A DNA stretch of 64,000 nt from HXMU1420-13 sp034669965 (lineage in GTDB: Bacteria > Bacteroidota > Rhodothermia > Balneolales > Balneolaceae), in assembly GCA_034669965.1 (NCBI GenBank), contig JAXMOK010000010.1:47209-111208 (forward strand). The letters are read 5' to 3'. Below, in pieces: positions 1 through 8,810 of the stretch (position 1 is the first letter of the stretch; each line of letters begins with the position of its first letter). The notes under the pieces were generated by a model. The model saw only the letters and a list, made by a program, of their open reading frames with translations, ran no database searches and was not told the origin of the DNA. Made by a program: the position numbers and the translations under genes.

Positions 1-1586
1 GCGTTCGTTCGTTTATCACTGCCATGCCGGTTTGGCTAAAAGAGAAAATGTTTTTGAAAAAACTCATTTACGATGAGTTAAAAAAAGTAGATGAATACAC
101 CAAATCAGAGGTGAACTTACTTTTTCCGGAGCATCATCTTAGTCACGCAGCGAGTGCGTTTTATCCTTCTCCATTTCAGGATGCTGCGATTTTAACGATT
201 GATGGAGTTGGGGAATGGGCAACGGCTACAATCTGCCACGGAAAAGACAAGGAAATCAAGTTATTAAGAGAATTGAAGTTCCCGCATTCTTTGGGATTAC
301 TCTATTCCGCGTTCACCTATTTTCTCGGCTTCAAAGTGAATTCGGGAGAGTATAAACTCATGGGCTTGGCGCCGTACGGAAATCCCGAATCGGAACTAGT
401 GACAGAATACATCGAAAAAATAAAATCAACCTTAGTGGATATTCGGGATGATGGCTCGATTTGGCTCAATCAGGAGTATTTTAGCTATGCAACCGGACTT
501 CGAATGACCAATGAGCGCAAATGGGAAGAGTTGTTTGGTTTTGCTCGTCGGGAAGGTGAAGGAGAATTGCTCCAACACGAGGCTGATTTGGCGCTTGCCA
601 TCCAAAAAGTGACTGAAGAAGTTGTGCTGAAAATGGCTGCCCACGCCAGAGAATTAACGGGATCTGAAAATATCTGCCTGGCAGGCGGTGTAGCATTGAA
701 TTGTGTGGCGAACGGGAAGCTTCAAAACGAGAAAATATTTAAGAACTTGTACATCCAACCTGCTGCCGGGGATGCCGGTGGAGCAGTTGGAGCCGCTCTT
801 GCTGCGCATCATTTATATTTTGATGCAGACAGAACGCCGGAATCGCCCGACTCGATGCAAGGCTCTTATCTTGGGCCGGAATTTCTCCCCTTTGACATTG
901 AGCGTGCATTAAGAAAATACCGTCCCGTTTATAAGCACTTTGAAGACGATGAATTATTCGATAAAACGGCTGAGTTACTAGATCAAGGCAACGTGATTGG
1001 CTGGTTTCAGGACAGGATGGAATTTGGTCCGCGAGCATTAGGTGGTCGAAGTATCATCGCGGATCCCCGGCGTGTAGATATGCAAAAAAAACTCAATCTG
1101 AAGATCAAATACAGGGAGTCGTTCCGACCGTTTGCACCTTCTGTGTTGGCAGAAGATGCGGATCAGTATTTTGAGATGAATTCGGTTTCACCATATATGT
1201 TATTGGTGCAGCCGGTGGTTGAGGAAAGGAGAAATGAATTGCCCGCTGGATATCATGAAATGCCACTTCGTGAGAAATTAGCGGTTGAGCGCTCAGATTT
1301 ACCAGCAATCACACACATCGACTTTTCGGCTCGGGTTCAAACAGTGCACAAGGAAACGAATCCGAGATATTGGAATATGATCAACGCTTTTAAACAGCGA
1401 ACCGGCTTCGGATTGGTGGTAAACACGAGTTTTAATGTACGTGGAGAGCCGATTGTTTGTGCACCGGAAGATGCCTATCGTTGTTTTATGAATACCGAGA
1501 TGGATTATCTGGTGATGGGGAATTATGTTTACGCGAAAGCAGATCAACCCGAATGGGCAAAGAAATTAGAATTTGAGAAGGATTAA
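1..1586 (+). CDS. Carbamoyltransferase, NodU/CmcH family (5' truncated by the window edge)
   Basis: Members transfer a carbamoyl group from carbamoyl phosphate, through a carbamoyl-adenylate, to a sugar or other hydroxyl. The first ATG is at 24, but the frame stays open to the left edge, so the true start lies outside; 520 residues follow that ATG, against roughly 570-600 for the family. Numbering from that ATG, the Kae1-like N-terminal domain shows HHxSHA at 37-42, a DG pair at 60-61, the glycine-rich GGVALN at 221-226 and GDAGGAVG at 249-256. The C-terminal YrdC-like part has MEFGPRALGGRS at 332-343 and NTSFNVRGEP near the end. Two small membrane-protein genes follow on the same strand, a grouping seen in polysaccharide or natural-product loci. 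The acceptor substrate cannot be told from the sequence. Confidence 0.93.
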   Translation, partial: VRSFITAMPVWLKEKMFLKKLIYDELKKVDEYTKSEVNLLFPEHHLSHAASAFYPSPFQDAAILTIDGVGEWATATICHGKDKEIKLLRELKFPHSLGLLYSAFTYFLGFKVNSGEYKLMGLAPYGNPESELVTEYIEKIKSTLVDIRDDGSIWLNQEYFSYATGLRMTNERKWEELFGFARREGEGELLQHEADLALAIQKVTEEVVLKMAAHARELTGSENICLAGGVALNCVANGKLQNEKIFKNLYIQPAAGDAGGAVGAALAAHHLYFDADRTPESPDSMQGSYLGPEFLPFDIERALRKYRPVYKHFEDDELFDKTAELLDQGNVIGWFQDRMEFGPRALGGRSIIADPRRVDMQKKLNLKIKYRESFRPFAPSVLAEDADQYFEMNSVSPYMLLVQPVVEERRNELPAGYHEMPLREKLAVERSDLPAITHIDFSARVQTVHKETNPRYWNMINAFKQRTGFGLVVNTSFNVRGEPIVCAPEDAYRCFMNTEMDYLVMGNYVYAKADQPEWAKKLEFEKD

Positions 1587-1636
1587 TCGCCACTAAAGCA
1601 CAAAAAGGTTTGTGTATTAGTGACAAAATAAGAACT

Positions 1637-1786
1637 ATGGATTTACTGAAAGACTTATGGGGCTTTATGAAAGAGCGGAAGAAATTCTGGCTGGCCCCGG
1701 TAATTGTAGTGTTATTGCTACTTGGCTTTTTAATCGTAATTGGTGGCGGATCGTCCATCGCGCCATTTATTTACACCTTATTTTAA
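1637..1786 (+). CDS. Small single-TM protein, DUF5989 family
   Basis: A 49-residue protein beginning MDLLKDLWGFMKERKKFW, followed by one hydrophobic helix (about residues 20-37) and a glycine/serine-rich turn before SIAPFIYTLF. This arrangement is that of the DUF5989 family, whose members usually sit beside NodU/CmcH-type carbamoyltransferases and SxtJ-like proteins, as here. It lies 50 bp after the carbamoyltransferase and 6 bp before the next gene. Function is unknown; a membrane-anchoring or complex-assembly role is only an inference from the constant neighbourhood. Confidence 0.8.
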   Translation: MDLLKDLWGFMKERKKFWLAPVIVVLLLLGFLIVIGGGSSIAPFIYTLF

Positions 1787-1792
1787 GCGCTG

Positions 1793-2182
1793 ATGCTCCC
1801 CAATCGTGATATAGAATTCGTTCGTAACGATCCAGAGACAGCCAAAACACAACTCGTAATAGTAGTTGGGATTTTACTGCTGGCTGCTATTTTTGATGAC
1901 GAGCATGTAGCCTATTTTTCGTTATTCTTAGGCTTGCTGATGCTGGTCATCCCGCCGGCCGGAAATTGGATTGTTTGGGGTTGGTATAAACTGGCTTTAA
2001 TCTTATCCCGAATCGTAAATCCCATTGTTCTAGGGCTGCTCTATTTTCTATTCATCACGCCCATCGCTTTGATGTTTCGTCTGTTTGGAAATGATCCGCT
2101 TGACCTCAAAAAACCGAGAGGCAGCGTGTTCGATTATCACGAGAAGACATATTCTAAAAAAGATCTGGAAAAACCGTGGTGA
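1793..2182 (+). CDS. SxtJ-family membrane protein
   Basis: A 129-residue protein with hydrophobic segments at about 20-34, 40-52 and 66-95. The C-terminal tail contains the family hallmark RLFGNDPLDLKK and ends YSKKDLEKPW. SxtJ-like proteins were named from the saxitoxin cluster but occur widely next to carbamoyltransferases; their biochemical role is not established. The gene starts 6 bp after the DUF5989 gene, so the three genes very probably form one transcription unit. A perfect 9-bp stem follows the stop codon. Confidence 0.75.
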   Translation: MLPNRDIEFVRNDPETAKTQLVIVVGILLLAAIFDDEHVAYFSLFLGLLMLVIPPAGNWIVWGWYKLALILSRIVNPIVLGLLYFLFITPIALMFRLFGNDPLDLKKPRGSVFDYHEKTYSKKDLEKPW

Positions 2183-2183
2183 G

Positions 2184-2204
2184 CCATTCGCCCTTGGCGA
2201 ATGG
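2184..2204. repeat. Short perfect hairpin between convergent genes
   Basis: Nine-base arms CCATTCGCC and GGCGAATGG enclose a 3-nt loop. It begins right after the SxtJ-family stop codon and lies before the 3' end of the oppositely oriented MBL-fold gene. There is no T-tract, so it is either a weak bidirectional terminator or mRNA-stabilising stem, or a REP-like palindrome. Confidence 0.5.
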
Positions 2205-2243
2205 AATTAGAAATGTTCAATTCTAAATTTTAAATGAAGGTCG

Positions 2244-3038
2244 TTACTTCTTCAAAGTGATGCTTTCGTTGGGTTGAGTGAAGAGAGTTGTATTTGGAAA
2301 ATAGGTGAGGATATCCTTTTCATAGTCTTCAAAATCCTTATAAAAAAGATGGGTAGCGATGATCTTATCAGCAGAAATCCACTGCGAGAATTTTGCGCTT
2401 GATTCTTCGCTCATTAGCATCCAAAAAGGTATAATCGCTAGGTCAAGATCTAAGGAGGCCAGCTCTGCTGCGTTGAAAGCTTCTTCAAACCAATTAGTGT
2501 CGCCGATGTGCAGAATTTTGAAGCCGTTTATTTCAACTACAAAACCTACATTCTGAATTGAGTCAAATCGTCCCGGATTAACGTGATTCAAGTAAAATGA
2601 AGTGATTTTCACTCCATTTAGATTCACCGATTGCTTTTGATAAGTTGCCGTGGAAATCGGAATCAGCTGATCTTTTCCCTCATCTAACTCTGCAGCTGCT
2701 TGTTCACTACCTATGAACACAGAGTGCTCGTTCAATTCTAAAAACTGATTGATCAATGCTTCATCGAAATGATCTTGATGGAAATGAGTAGACATTATTG
2801 CAGTTATTGGCGGGAATTCGCTGCCGTTGTTTGTGATGAGCGTTTGGGCGACTTCATCGCTTGGGAAGGTGTAGCTCTCTGCCCGATATTCGTCATGCAA
2901 CCCATCGATCAATAAAGAATTGTTCGCATCAGAAATCAACACTCCCATATTTCCGATGTATTGAATAGTAATTTCACTTTGAGCGGATAGCGATATACTC
3001 ACCGTTAGACATGCCAATAAAGCGAACAAGCGTTTCAT
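2244..3038 (-). CDS. Secreted MBL-fold metallo-hydrolase
   Basis: A 264-residue protein with an N-terminal signal peptide (residues 1 to about 19, ending LSAQ). The metallo-beta-lactamase signature THFHQDH is at 84-90, with later metal ligands likely H152, D180 (HIGDTN) and H230 (ATHLF). The spacing fits the UlaG-like/beta-lactamase-fold hydrolases that bind two metal ions; the substrate is not predictable. It is the last gene of the leftward operon that starts at 8728 and overlaps the DinB-like gene by 4 bp (ATGA). Export to the periplasm is inferred from the signal peptide. Confidence 0.85.
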   Translation of the reverse strand: MKRLFALLACLTVSISLSAQSEITIQYIGNMGVLISDANNSLLIDGLHDEYRAESYTFPSDEVAQTLITNNGSEFPPITAIMSTHFHQDHFDEALINQFLELNEHSVFIGSEQAAAELDEGKDQLIPISTATYQKQSVNLNGVKITSFYLNHVNPGRFDSIQNVGFVVEINGFKILHIGDTNWFEEAFNAAELASLDLDLAIIPFWMLMSEESSAKFSQWISADKIIATHLFYKDFEDYEKDILTYFPNTTLFTQPNESITLKK

Positions 3039-3475
3039 TTCGCCAACAATCTTCGATGGTAATTAATCTGACCCAAATGATAGGTCAAGTGACCGTACAA
3101 ATGCAGGATAAACCACTCGGTGGTGACTTCCCCAAAGGCTTTCACCGGAAAAATTTCATTGAGTTGTTCATCGGAGATAGTAGCCAGAGTATCAGTAACA
3201 GCTTTTTCAGCGGCTTCCAGATCGTCGAGTAGTTCTTGTCGGCTTACTTTGCCGCTGAACTCAAAATCGCGATCTCGTTTGTAATTGGTACCTCCTAAAA
3301 TTGCGCCGAAAAAGTGCTGGAGATTTCCTGAAATGTGCAAACTGAGATTACCGGCGCTGTTATTAATCCCATCGGCTGTAATCCAAAGTTGTTCTTCATC
3401 GGCATAGGCCGTGATTTCTTCTTTAACGTTAGTGAGTTCGCGTTGATAGAGGTGAGAGAGGTTTTTTGAAATCAT
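3035..3475 (-). CDS. DinB-like / DUF1572-type protein
   Basis: A 146-residue all-helical protein. Histidines at H47, H129 and H133 (GHLTYHLGQ) match the H...HxxxH metal triad of the DinB/YfiT four-helix bundle, in which a metal ion is bound; some members are thiol-dependent transferases. The start of the downstream MBL gene overlaps its stop codon, pointing to translational coupling. The exact reaction is unknown. The DUF1572 subgroup assignment rests on length and overall pattern only. Confidence 0.72.
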   Translation of the reverse strand: MISKNLSHLYQRELTNVKEEITAYADEEQLWITADGINNSAGNLSLHISGNLQHFFGAILGGTNYKRDRDFEFSGKVSRQELLDDLEAAEKAVTDTLATISDEQLNEIFPVKAFGEVTTEWFILHLYGHLTYHLGQINYHRRLLAK

Positions 3476-3541
3476 TGGGAGGTATTTTTAATGAAGGACC
3501 ATTTCATGAAATAGCCTTACGATTATTTGCCAAGACAGATA

Positions 3542-4003
3542 TTAGTCAGACGATTCCACTTCCTCAACTTTCTTCAAGCTCACTGCGTTGGTGCAATAGC
3601 GGAGTCCGGAAGGTTCTGGACCATCCGGGAAAATATGCCCGAGATGCGCATCGCAGGTGTTGCATAGGATTTCGACTCGAGTCATGCCGTGAGAGTGATC
3701 GGCCGAATAAGAAACCGCGTTTTCTTTTACAGGTTGTCCGAATGACGGCCAACCGGTTCCACTTTCAAACTTGGAGGCAGAATCAAAAAGAAGGGTACCA
3801 CAGCAAATGCATTCGTACTTACCCGGCTCAAATCGACTGCACATTTCGTTCGAAAATGGTCGTTCGGTTCCTTTAAGTCGGGTTACCGCGTATTCTTCTT
3901 CGGTGAGCTGAGTTTTCCATTCTTCCGGAGTTTTTTCCACTCGGCGATCCGGTTCAGGATTTCCATTCCGCGCAAATTTCAGTACATCGATCCACTTTAA
4001 CAT
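3542..4003 (-). CDS. msrB: Peptide-methionine (R)-S-oxide reductase MsrB
   Basis: MsrB reduces the R epimer of methionine sulfoxide in proteins. The 153-residue protein carries both zinc-binding CxxC pairs (C65/C68 and C114/C117), the substrate-binding SGTGWPSF segment at 81-88 and the catalytic cysteine C137 in RYCTNAVSL. There is no fused MsrA domain and no signal peptide, so it should act in the cytoplasm. It lies 36 bp after the DUF1460 gene and 66 bp before the DinB-like gene in the same leftward operon. Confidence 0.96.
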   Translation of the reverse strand: MLKWIDVLKFARNGNPEPDRRVEKTPEEWKTQLTEEEYAVTRLKGTERPFSNEMCSRFEPGKYECICCGTLLFDSASKFESGTGWPSFGQPVKENAVSYSADHSHGMTRVEILCNTCDAHLGHIFPDGPEPSGLRYCTNAVSLKKVEEVESSD

Positions 4004-4039
4004 ATTAGGTTCCTCACTCGCTCAAAATTGAGCACTTAG

Positions 4040-4927
4040 TTAAATTTCTACCGGACGGGCAATCATGATGCCGGTATTCTTAGAATTTGGTTTTAAAAAG
4101 GAAGAAATAGGTTCGTCAGAGATTTCAACTTTCAAATTTGATTGAGAAGCATGCAAAAGATGAAGCTTCCCGTTTTGCTCAACCAACACGCCAACATGCG
4201 CCACATCTAGTCCGCCAATACTCGTTGTTAACCCAATGATGTCGCCTGCTTTTAGCAGATGCTCGTACTCTGCGATCTTTTCTTTCGGGAGATAAAAGTA
4301 ATTTTTCGAATTGATTTCAGCTTCCTGCTGTTCGATCACAGAAACATAATCGGGATTTTGCTTTAGATGTTTGTAGCTATCCGGATTGGAGCTCATGAAA
4401 CTCACTTTGTTCGGAAATGGAGCTCCAAAACTATCAGCAGGAGTGCTTACCAAATTGTTCGCCTGATTGTTGTAAATCCAATCGCTGAAGTAGTGTAAAC
4501 GAGATGGATATTCATTTAATTCACCATCGCGATATCGAATCTTTTTAATCTCTTCGGCAAACTGCTCGAAGGTTTGATTTTCCGATTTCAACGTTCGGGC
4601 AAGTGCCAATAAATTCTCAGCGTAGGTTGTGCAATCCAGCTCTCGCAAGTTTACAATCAGCTTTTCTTCTTCGTTTACTTCAAGGGTGTGTGCCACATAT
4701 TCATTGCCGATGAAATACTTCCCGATTTCAGGAATTAAGGTGGCAATAGGTTGATCTGCTTCATCTTTGTACTTCACCAAAATATCAGCAAAAATGACTG
4801 CATCCTGTTCGGTGTAGCTGATTTCAGATAGTTCAGGCGAAGTGTTGTTACTCTCCTTTTGAGCCTGAGCACAAGCACTGAAAGAGATCAGTATCAAAAC
4901 AAAGAAATAAAAACTGAATCGTTTCAT
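4040..4927 (-). CDS. DUF1460 lipoprotein, probable cell-wall amidase (NlpC/P60-like)
   Basis: A 295-residue lipoprotein: signal peptide with lipobox SFSAC and lipidated C19. The DUF1460 core shows LDCTTYAENLLAL (candidate nucleophile C99), SRLHYFSDW at 142-150 and DVAHVGVLVE at 241-250, giving candidate catalytic H244. This Cys/His arrangement is that of papain-like cell-wall amidases; related Bacteroides proteins cleave muropeptide amide bonds. The gene sits 4 bp downstream of the phosphohexomutase gene, which may supply a peptidoglycan precursor, so a cell-envelope theme is plausible. Activity is inferred from the fold only. Confidence 0.82.
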   Translation of the reverse strand: MKRFSFYFFVLILISFSACAQAQKESNNTSPELSEISYTEQDAVIFADILVKYKDEADQPIATLIPEIGKYFIGNEYVAHTLEVNEEEKLIVNLRELDCTTYAENLLALARTLKSENQTFEQFAEEIKKIRYRDGELNEYPSRLHYFSDWIYNNQANNLVSTPADSFGAPFPNKVSFMSSNPDSYKHLKQNPDYVSVIEQQEAEINSKNYFYLPKEKIAEYEHLLKAGDIIGLTTSIGGLDVAHVGVLVEQNGKLHLLHASQSNLKVEISDEPISSFLKPNSKNTGIMIARPVEI

Positions 4928-4931
4928 AGAA

Positions 4932-6278
4932 TCAAATTATTGAAGTTACTTTGGCAGCAAAAGCATTTGCAGCTTCCACCGACTTCCCTTCAGAGTACAC
5001 CCGGATAATCGGCTCTGTATTGGATTTTCTAAGATGAACCCAACCTTCCTCAAAATCAACTTTTACGCCGTCGATTGTGATCGGATTTAAACTCGAAAAA
5101 TGCTCTTTTACTGTTTCCAGAACATCATCTGCATCTTTCCCGAGTTCGTCGAGCTGAATTTTATTTTTACTCATAAAATAGTTGGTGTAGCCGGCTCGAA
5201 GTTCCGAAGCTTTAACTTTTTGCTCGGCCAAATGTTGCAGCACACAGGCGATTCCAACCAAAGCATCGCGACCGTAATGCAAATCCGGAACGATGATTCC
5301 ACCACTGCCTTCGCCACCTACTACTGCGTTTACTTCTTGCATCTTCTTAACCACATTGATTTCTCCAACTTTCGAACGATGGCAAGTCTGTCCGAATTTT
5401 TTAGAGATGTCATCAGCAACACGCGAAGACGATAAATTCGTTGTGGTTGCACCAGCTTTTTTGGATAGGATAAAATCAAAAACGGTGGCTTGAGTGTATT
5501 CTTCACCAAATAGGATTCCTTGTTCGTCAACCAAGGCAAGTCGATCTGCATCGGGATCGGTAACTACGCCAATGTCTGCACCAGTTTGCTTTACAAGATC
5601 GCAGATTTCGGTAAGATGCTCGGGCAGTGGCTCAGGATTATGCGGAAACAACCCGTTGGGCGTACAATGAATTTTGTGCACGGTTTCTACACCAAGAGCT
5701 TCAAGTAGCTTCGGAACCGAAATTGAACCCGCTCCATTTACGGCATCCACAGCCACAGAAAGCTTCGCATTTCGAATCGTATTAACATCGATAAATGGAA
5801 GTTTTAGAATTTCTTCGATGTGATAGTCAATCAGGGTTTCATCTTCGCATTCAACGCCAATTTTATCGAATTGCTGATAATTGAATTTGCCGGAATCGTT
5901 GATGCTGATCATCTCCGATCCTTGTTCGGCATCCATGAATTCACTGGTTCCGTTTAACAATTTCAGAGCATTCCATTCTGCAGGATTATGGCTCGCAGAA
6001 ATGATGATTCCCCCGGCGGCATTATATTTCAAAACACCCATTGCTACCGTTGGTGTTGGCACAATCCCAACTCGCACAACATCGCAGCCTACACTTTTTA
6101 AAGTAGCGGCAACAATATCTTCGCAAAGCTTACCGGTTACTCTGCTATCACGACCTAAAACAACGGTTCCTCCGCCTGTCCATGTGCCGTAAGCGGCGGT
6201 GAAACGTGCTAAATTTTCGGGTGTTAAATCTGTGCCGAAAATCCCTCTGATTCCCGAAACTGATACCATTAAAGCCAT
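4932..6278 (-). CDS. glmM: Phosphoglucosamine mutase-like alpha-D-phosphohexomutase
   Basis: The family interconverts 6- and 1-phosphate forms of hexoses; GlmM makes glucosamine-1-phosphate for UDP-GlcNAc. In this 448-residue protein the phosphoserine loop ISASHNP is at 93-99 (S96), the metal loop DPDADR at 241-246, the sugar-binding GEGSGG at 322-327 and the phosphate loop RKSNTEP near 417-423. The GEGSGG loop, rather than the usual GEQSGH, resembles the archaeal-type GlmM/phosphomannomutase branch, so use of phosphoglucosamine, phosphomannose or phosphoglucose is not settled. It lies 5 bp after the SGNH-TPR gene and 4 bp before the DUF1460 gene. Confidence 0.85.
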   Translation of the reverse strand: MALMVSVSGIRGIFGTDLTPENLARFTAAYGTWTGGGTVVLGRDSRVTGKLCEDIVAATLKSVGCDVVRVGIVPTPTVAMGVLKYNAAGGIIISASHNPAEWNALKLLNGTSEFMDAEQGSEMISINDSGKFNYQQFDKIGVECEDETLIDYHIEEILKLPFIDVNTIRNAKLSVAVDAVNGAGSISVPKLLEALGVETVHKIHCTPNGLFPHNPEPLPEHLTEICDLVKQTGADIGVVTDPDADRLALVDEQGILFGEEYTQATVFDFILSKKAGATTTNLSSSRVADDISKKFGQTCHRSKVGEINVVKKMQEVNAVVGGEGSGGIIVPDLHYGRDALVGIACVLQHLAEQKVKASELRAGYTNYFMSKNKIQLDELGKDADDVLETVKEHFSSLNPITIDGVKVDFEEGWVHLRKSNTEPIIRVYSEGKSVEAANAFAAKVTSII

Positions 6279-6283
6279 AATTA

Positions 6284-8182
6284 CTAATTTGTAAGTGTTT
6301 GTAATTGTTGAATCCAGGCTACATTGCCCGGAAAACGTGGATTTATTTGTTGCACTTGTAATGCAATTTCCAGCGCTTTATTAAATTGTTTATCGATGCC
6401 ATACGCCCCCGATAGATTGTATAACATTTGAGGATCATTCGGATTTAAACGACGTGATTCCTCCAGAAATCGGATTCCATCGATGGCATTGCCTTTTTGC
6501 ACTTCGATAGCCCCCAGCATTTTGGTGATAAAGGCATCCCTTGGATTAATTTCATATGCTTTTCTAAGCAAGGGTTCAGCCGAGTCGAAATCATTCATAT
6601 CCAGATAAATTCGTGATGCAAAAATGTAGGGAGATTCATTCCATGGCTGATTTCGAATCAAACCCAAATACTCTTGAATAGCTTTCGTATTCTGCCCGGT
6701 TCGTGTATAAATATCTGCCAAATGAACCTTCGCTTTATCCCAACTCAAATTAAAGTGAACAGTTCTGAAAGCAAGACTATCAACAAGAGAAATCGGGTCA
6801 TAATCAATTTGGTATGGCGTTGGCTTTTCACCCATCACAAAGGGAAATCCTTGCTTTAAAGTCTCTACTCGGTGATGTGCAACCCGATGATCGTAATCTG
6901 AAAACTGCATGTCATCGAAGTAATCATTCAGGCGTTGGGGGAGATCACTTTGCGGAATTTCAAGATAATCGAGCAAAGAGGACGCGAAGGCTTTTCCGAT
7001 GATAAAATAGCCACGCTGATTTGGGTGAAGATGCTCGAGCATTAAGTCGAACCCAATGATTCCATCATAAGTGAAGCGAGTTAGTTCTTCCTCGCATGGA
7101 ACGTAATAAACAAAATCGTTGGCTTCGGTAGTTTGGCGAATTATTTCATTGATTTGCGATGGAGCGCGGAACTTCAAACCATCCAAATCTTTTGCTGAGG
7201 TAAAAAGCTCGTGGGCAGTTTCATATTCGCGATTATCGTACGCTTGATGAGCTGCATCGAAGGTAACTTGCGCCGATGGCCGCTCGCCAACCTGAATATC
7301 CACAAAGGGTGGATGATCTTTCAAATTACTGGCAACGCTGCCAATAAAAACCGGAATTCCTGCTTTTTGATATTTTGAAACGATGGCATCCAGATTACTT
7401 TGAAACTGAATCATAGCGAGTTCATATTTTGGGCTGCCCAACTCAATAGATCTTGAATCTACAATGCGCTCCATTAGGGTGGCCGATGCATCGTACTCCG
7501 AATCCCCAAAAGTTTCAGCGAACCACTTTCCGGTGTCCACGATCATAGTTCGAAGCAACATAAAGGTTTTTAATCGCTGCATTTTTAAGTAAAAGCGGAC
7601 AAAGCCGGGAAAGCCACCCAGATTTTCGTTCGAGCCTACCCCTAGCGCTCCATAAAACTCGTTATGTCCGGCGTAAATAAGTACGGCATCTGGTTCTTGC
7701 TCGATAATCTCATCCACCTGATCAAACAATGTATATGTGCTGATGGCGGAAACTCCCACGTTCACAACTTCCACCGTTCTATTGGGTAGAGCATCCTGCA
7801 AAACGTCGTTTACAACCCGCGAATAAGTGCCGTTAAACCCATAGGGATATCCTGCAGCCGAAGATCCTCCCATCGCAAAAACACGGAAACCATCTTCCGG
7901 TTTATCAACGAGAAACATGTCGGTGGAAGGGCTGGGCGTAGTATTTGTATAGAAAAAATAACGGGAAGCAAAGTTTGGGTTGGGATACAAAAACTCGACA
8001 TTCGGAACTTCAGGGTCGATAAAAAGATCGTTATTTCCTTTGTAGTCGGCGACGCGTAGTGAAACCTCCACAATCAAAAAGAAAAGAACCGGAATAGAAA
8101 AAGTAATCAGGTAAAAAAGGGTCTTCTTCCGTGAAGATAAACCGCGGTTAGATGATTCAGCGTTTGTAGTTTTTGATGCCAT
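6284..8182 (-). CDS. Membrane-anchored SGNH/GDSL-type hydrolase with C-terminal TPR repeats
   Basis: A 632-residue protein with one N-terminal transmembrane helix (about 21-41) and the rest probably outside the cytoplasm. SGNH blocks are visible: GGSSAAG at 105-111 (candidate nucleophile S107), NVGVSA at 141-146, AGHNEFYG at 171-178 and LHPNQRGY about 200 residues later, supplying the His. From about residue 480 helical TPR-like repeats run to the end, with motifs such as NPRDAFITKMLGAIE and NPNDPQMLYNLSGAY. Related proteins act as O-acyl esterases or transferases on sugars, but the substrate here is unknown. It is cotranscribed, with 3-5 bp gaps, between the adenosyltransferase and phosphohexomutase genes. 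Confidence 0.8.
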   Translation of the reverse strand: MASKTTNAESSNRGLSSRKKTLFYLITFSIPVLFFLIVEVSLRVADYKGNNDLFIDPEVPNVEFLYPNPNFASRYFFYTNTTPSPSTDMFLVDKPEDGFRVFAMGGSSAAGYPYGFNGTYSRVVNDVLQDALPNRTVEVVNVGVSAISTYTLFDQVDEIIEQEPDAVLIYAGHNEFYGALGVGSNENLGGFPGFVRFYLKMQRLKTFMLLRTMIVDTGKWFAETFGDSEYDASATLMERIVDSRSIELGSPKYELAMIQFQSNLDAIVSKYQKAGIPVFIGSVASNLKDHPPFVDIQVGERPSAQVTFDAAHQAYDNREYETAHELFTSAKDLDGLKFRAPSQINEIIRQTTEANDFVYYVPCEEELTRFTYDGIIGFDLMLEHLHPNQRGYFIIGKAFASSLLDYLEIPQSDLPQRLNDYFDDMQFSDYDHRVAHHRVETLKQGFPFVMGEKPTPYQIDYDPISLVDSLAFRTVHFNLSWDKAKVHLADIYTRTGQNTKAIQEYLGLIRNQPWNESPYIFASRIYLDMNDFDSAEPLLRKAYEINPRDAFITKMLGAIEVQKGNAIDGIRFLEESRRLNPNDPQMLYNLSGAYGIDKQFNKALEIALQVQQINPRFPGNVAWIQQLQTLTN

Positions 8183-8185
8183 AAA

Positions 8186-8728
8186 TTATTCAGCTATCCA
8201 AGGGATGTCTTCTTTACCCGACTTGAAGTTTTCGAATCGACCTAACATAAACAGGAAATCCGATAAACGGTTCAAATACTTGATAGTCCATTCACTAATG
8301 ACGTCGTGTTCGGCACAAGCAACGGTGATGCGCTCAGCTCGTCGGCATACAGTTCGGGCCAAATGAAGGAATGAGGCTGCTTTCGTGCCGCCCGGTAGAA
8401 TGAAATTCTTCAACGCCGGGAGTTGCTCGTCCATTTCGTCAATGAGCTCTTCCAAAAACGTGATTTCTTTTTCAGAAATGCGGTCGATGCGAACTTCGCG
8501 ACTTTGAGGAGTGGCTAAATCTGATCCCAATACAAACAACTGATGCTGCACAGTTTGCAGCCACTCATCAATTTGTGCATCCAAATCGTGCGAGCGAACC
8601 ACTCCAATTACAGAATTAAGTTCGTCAACGGTTCCATAGGCATCAATTCGGTGCTCATGTTTAGCTACTTTTTGTCCGCCAAACAACGATGTTTGACCTT
8701 GATCGCCTTTTTTTGTGTATATCTTCAT
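8186..8728 (-). CDS. pduO: ATP:cob(I)alamin adenosyltransferase, PduO type
   Basis: The enzyme transfers the adenosyl group of ATP to cob(I)alamin to make coenzyme B12. The 180-residue protein has the N-terminal ATP-binding stretch KIYTKKGDQGQTSLFGG at 2-18 and the helix RTVCRRAERITV that forms the trimer-interface active site, followed by RLSDFLFMLGR. Length matches the single-domain PduO/MMAB form. It is the first gene of the leftward operon ending at 2244. No cobalamin riboswitch is recognisable in the 82 bp upstream. Confidence 0.95.
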   Translation of the reverse strand: MKIYTKKGDQGQTSLFGGQKVAKHEHRIDAYGTVDELNSVIGVVRSHDLDAQIDEWLQTVQHQLFVLGSDLATPQSREVRIDRISEKEITFLEELIDEMDEQLPALKNFILPGGTKAASFLHLARTVCRRAERITVACAEHDVISEWTIKYLNRLSDFLFMLGRFENFKSGKEDIPWIAE

Positions 8729-8810
8729 GAATTGTTTTGCTTCAGATTGCCTTTGGTTAGGCAGGGGTAAAGATAATTAATGTTGAAGCGTTCCAAAGAG
8801 GAAAATACGA

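Noticed and set aside
8729..8810. Cobalamin riboswitch before the adenosyltransferase
   Set aside because: No B12-box like sequence in the 82 bp.
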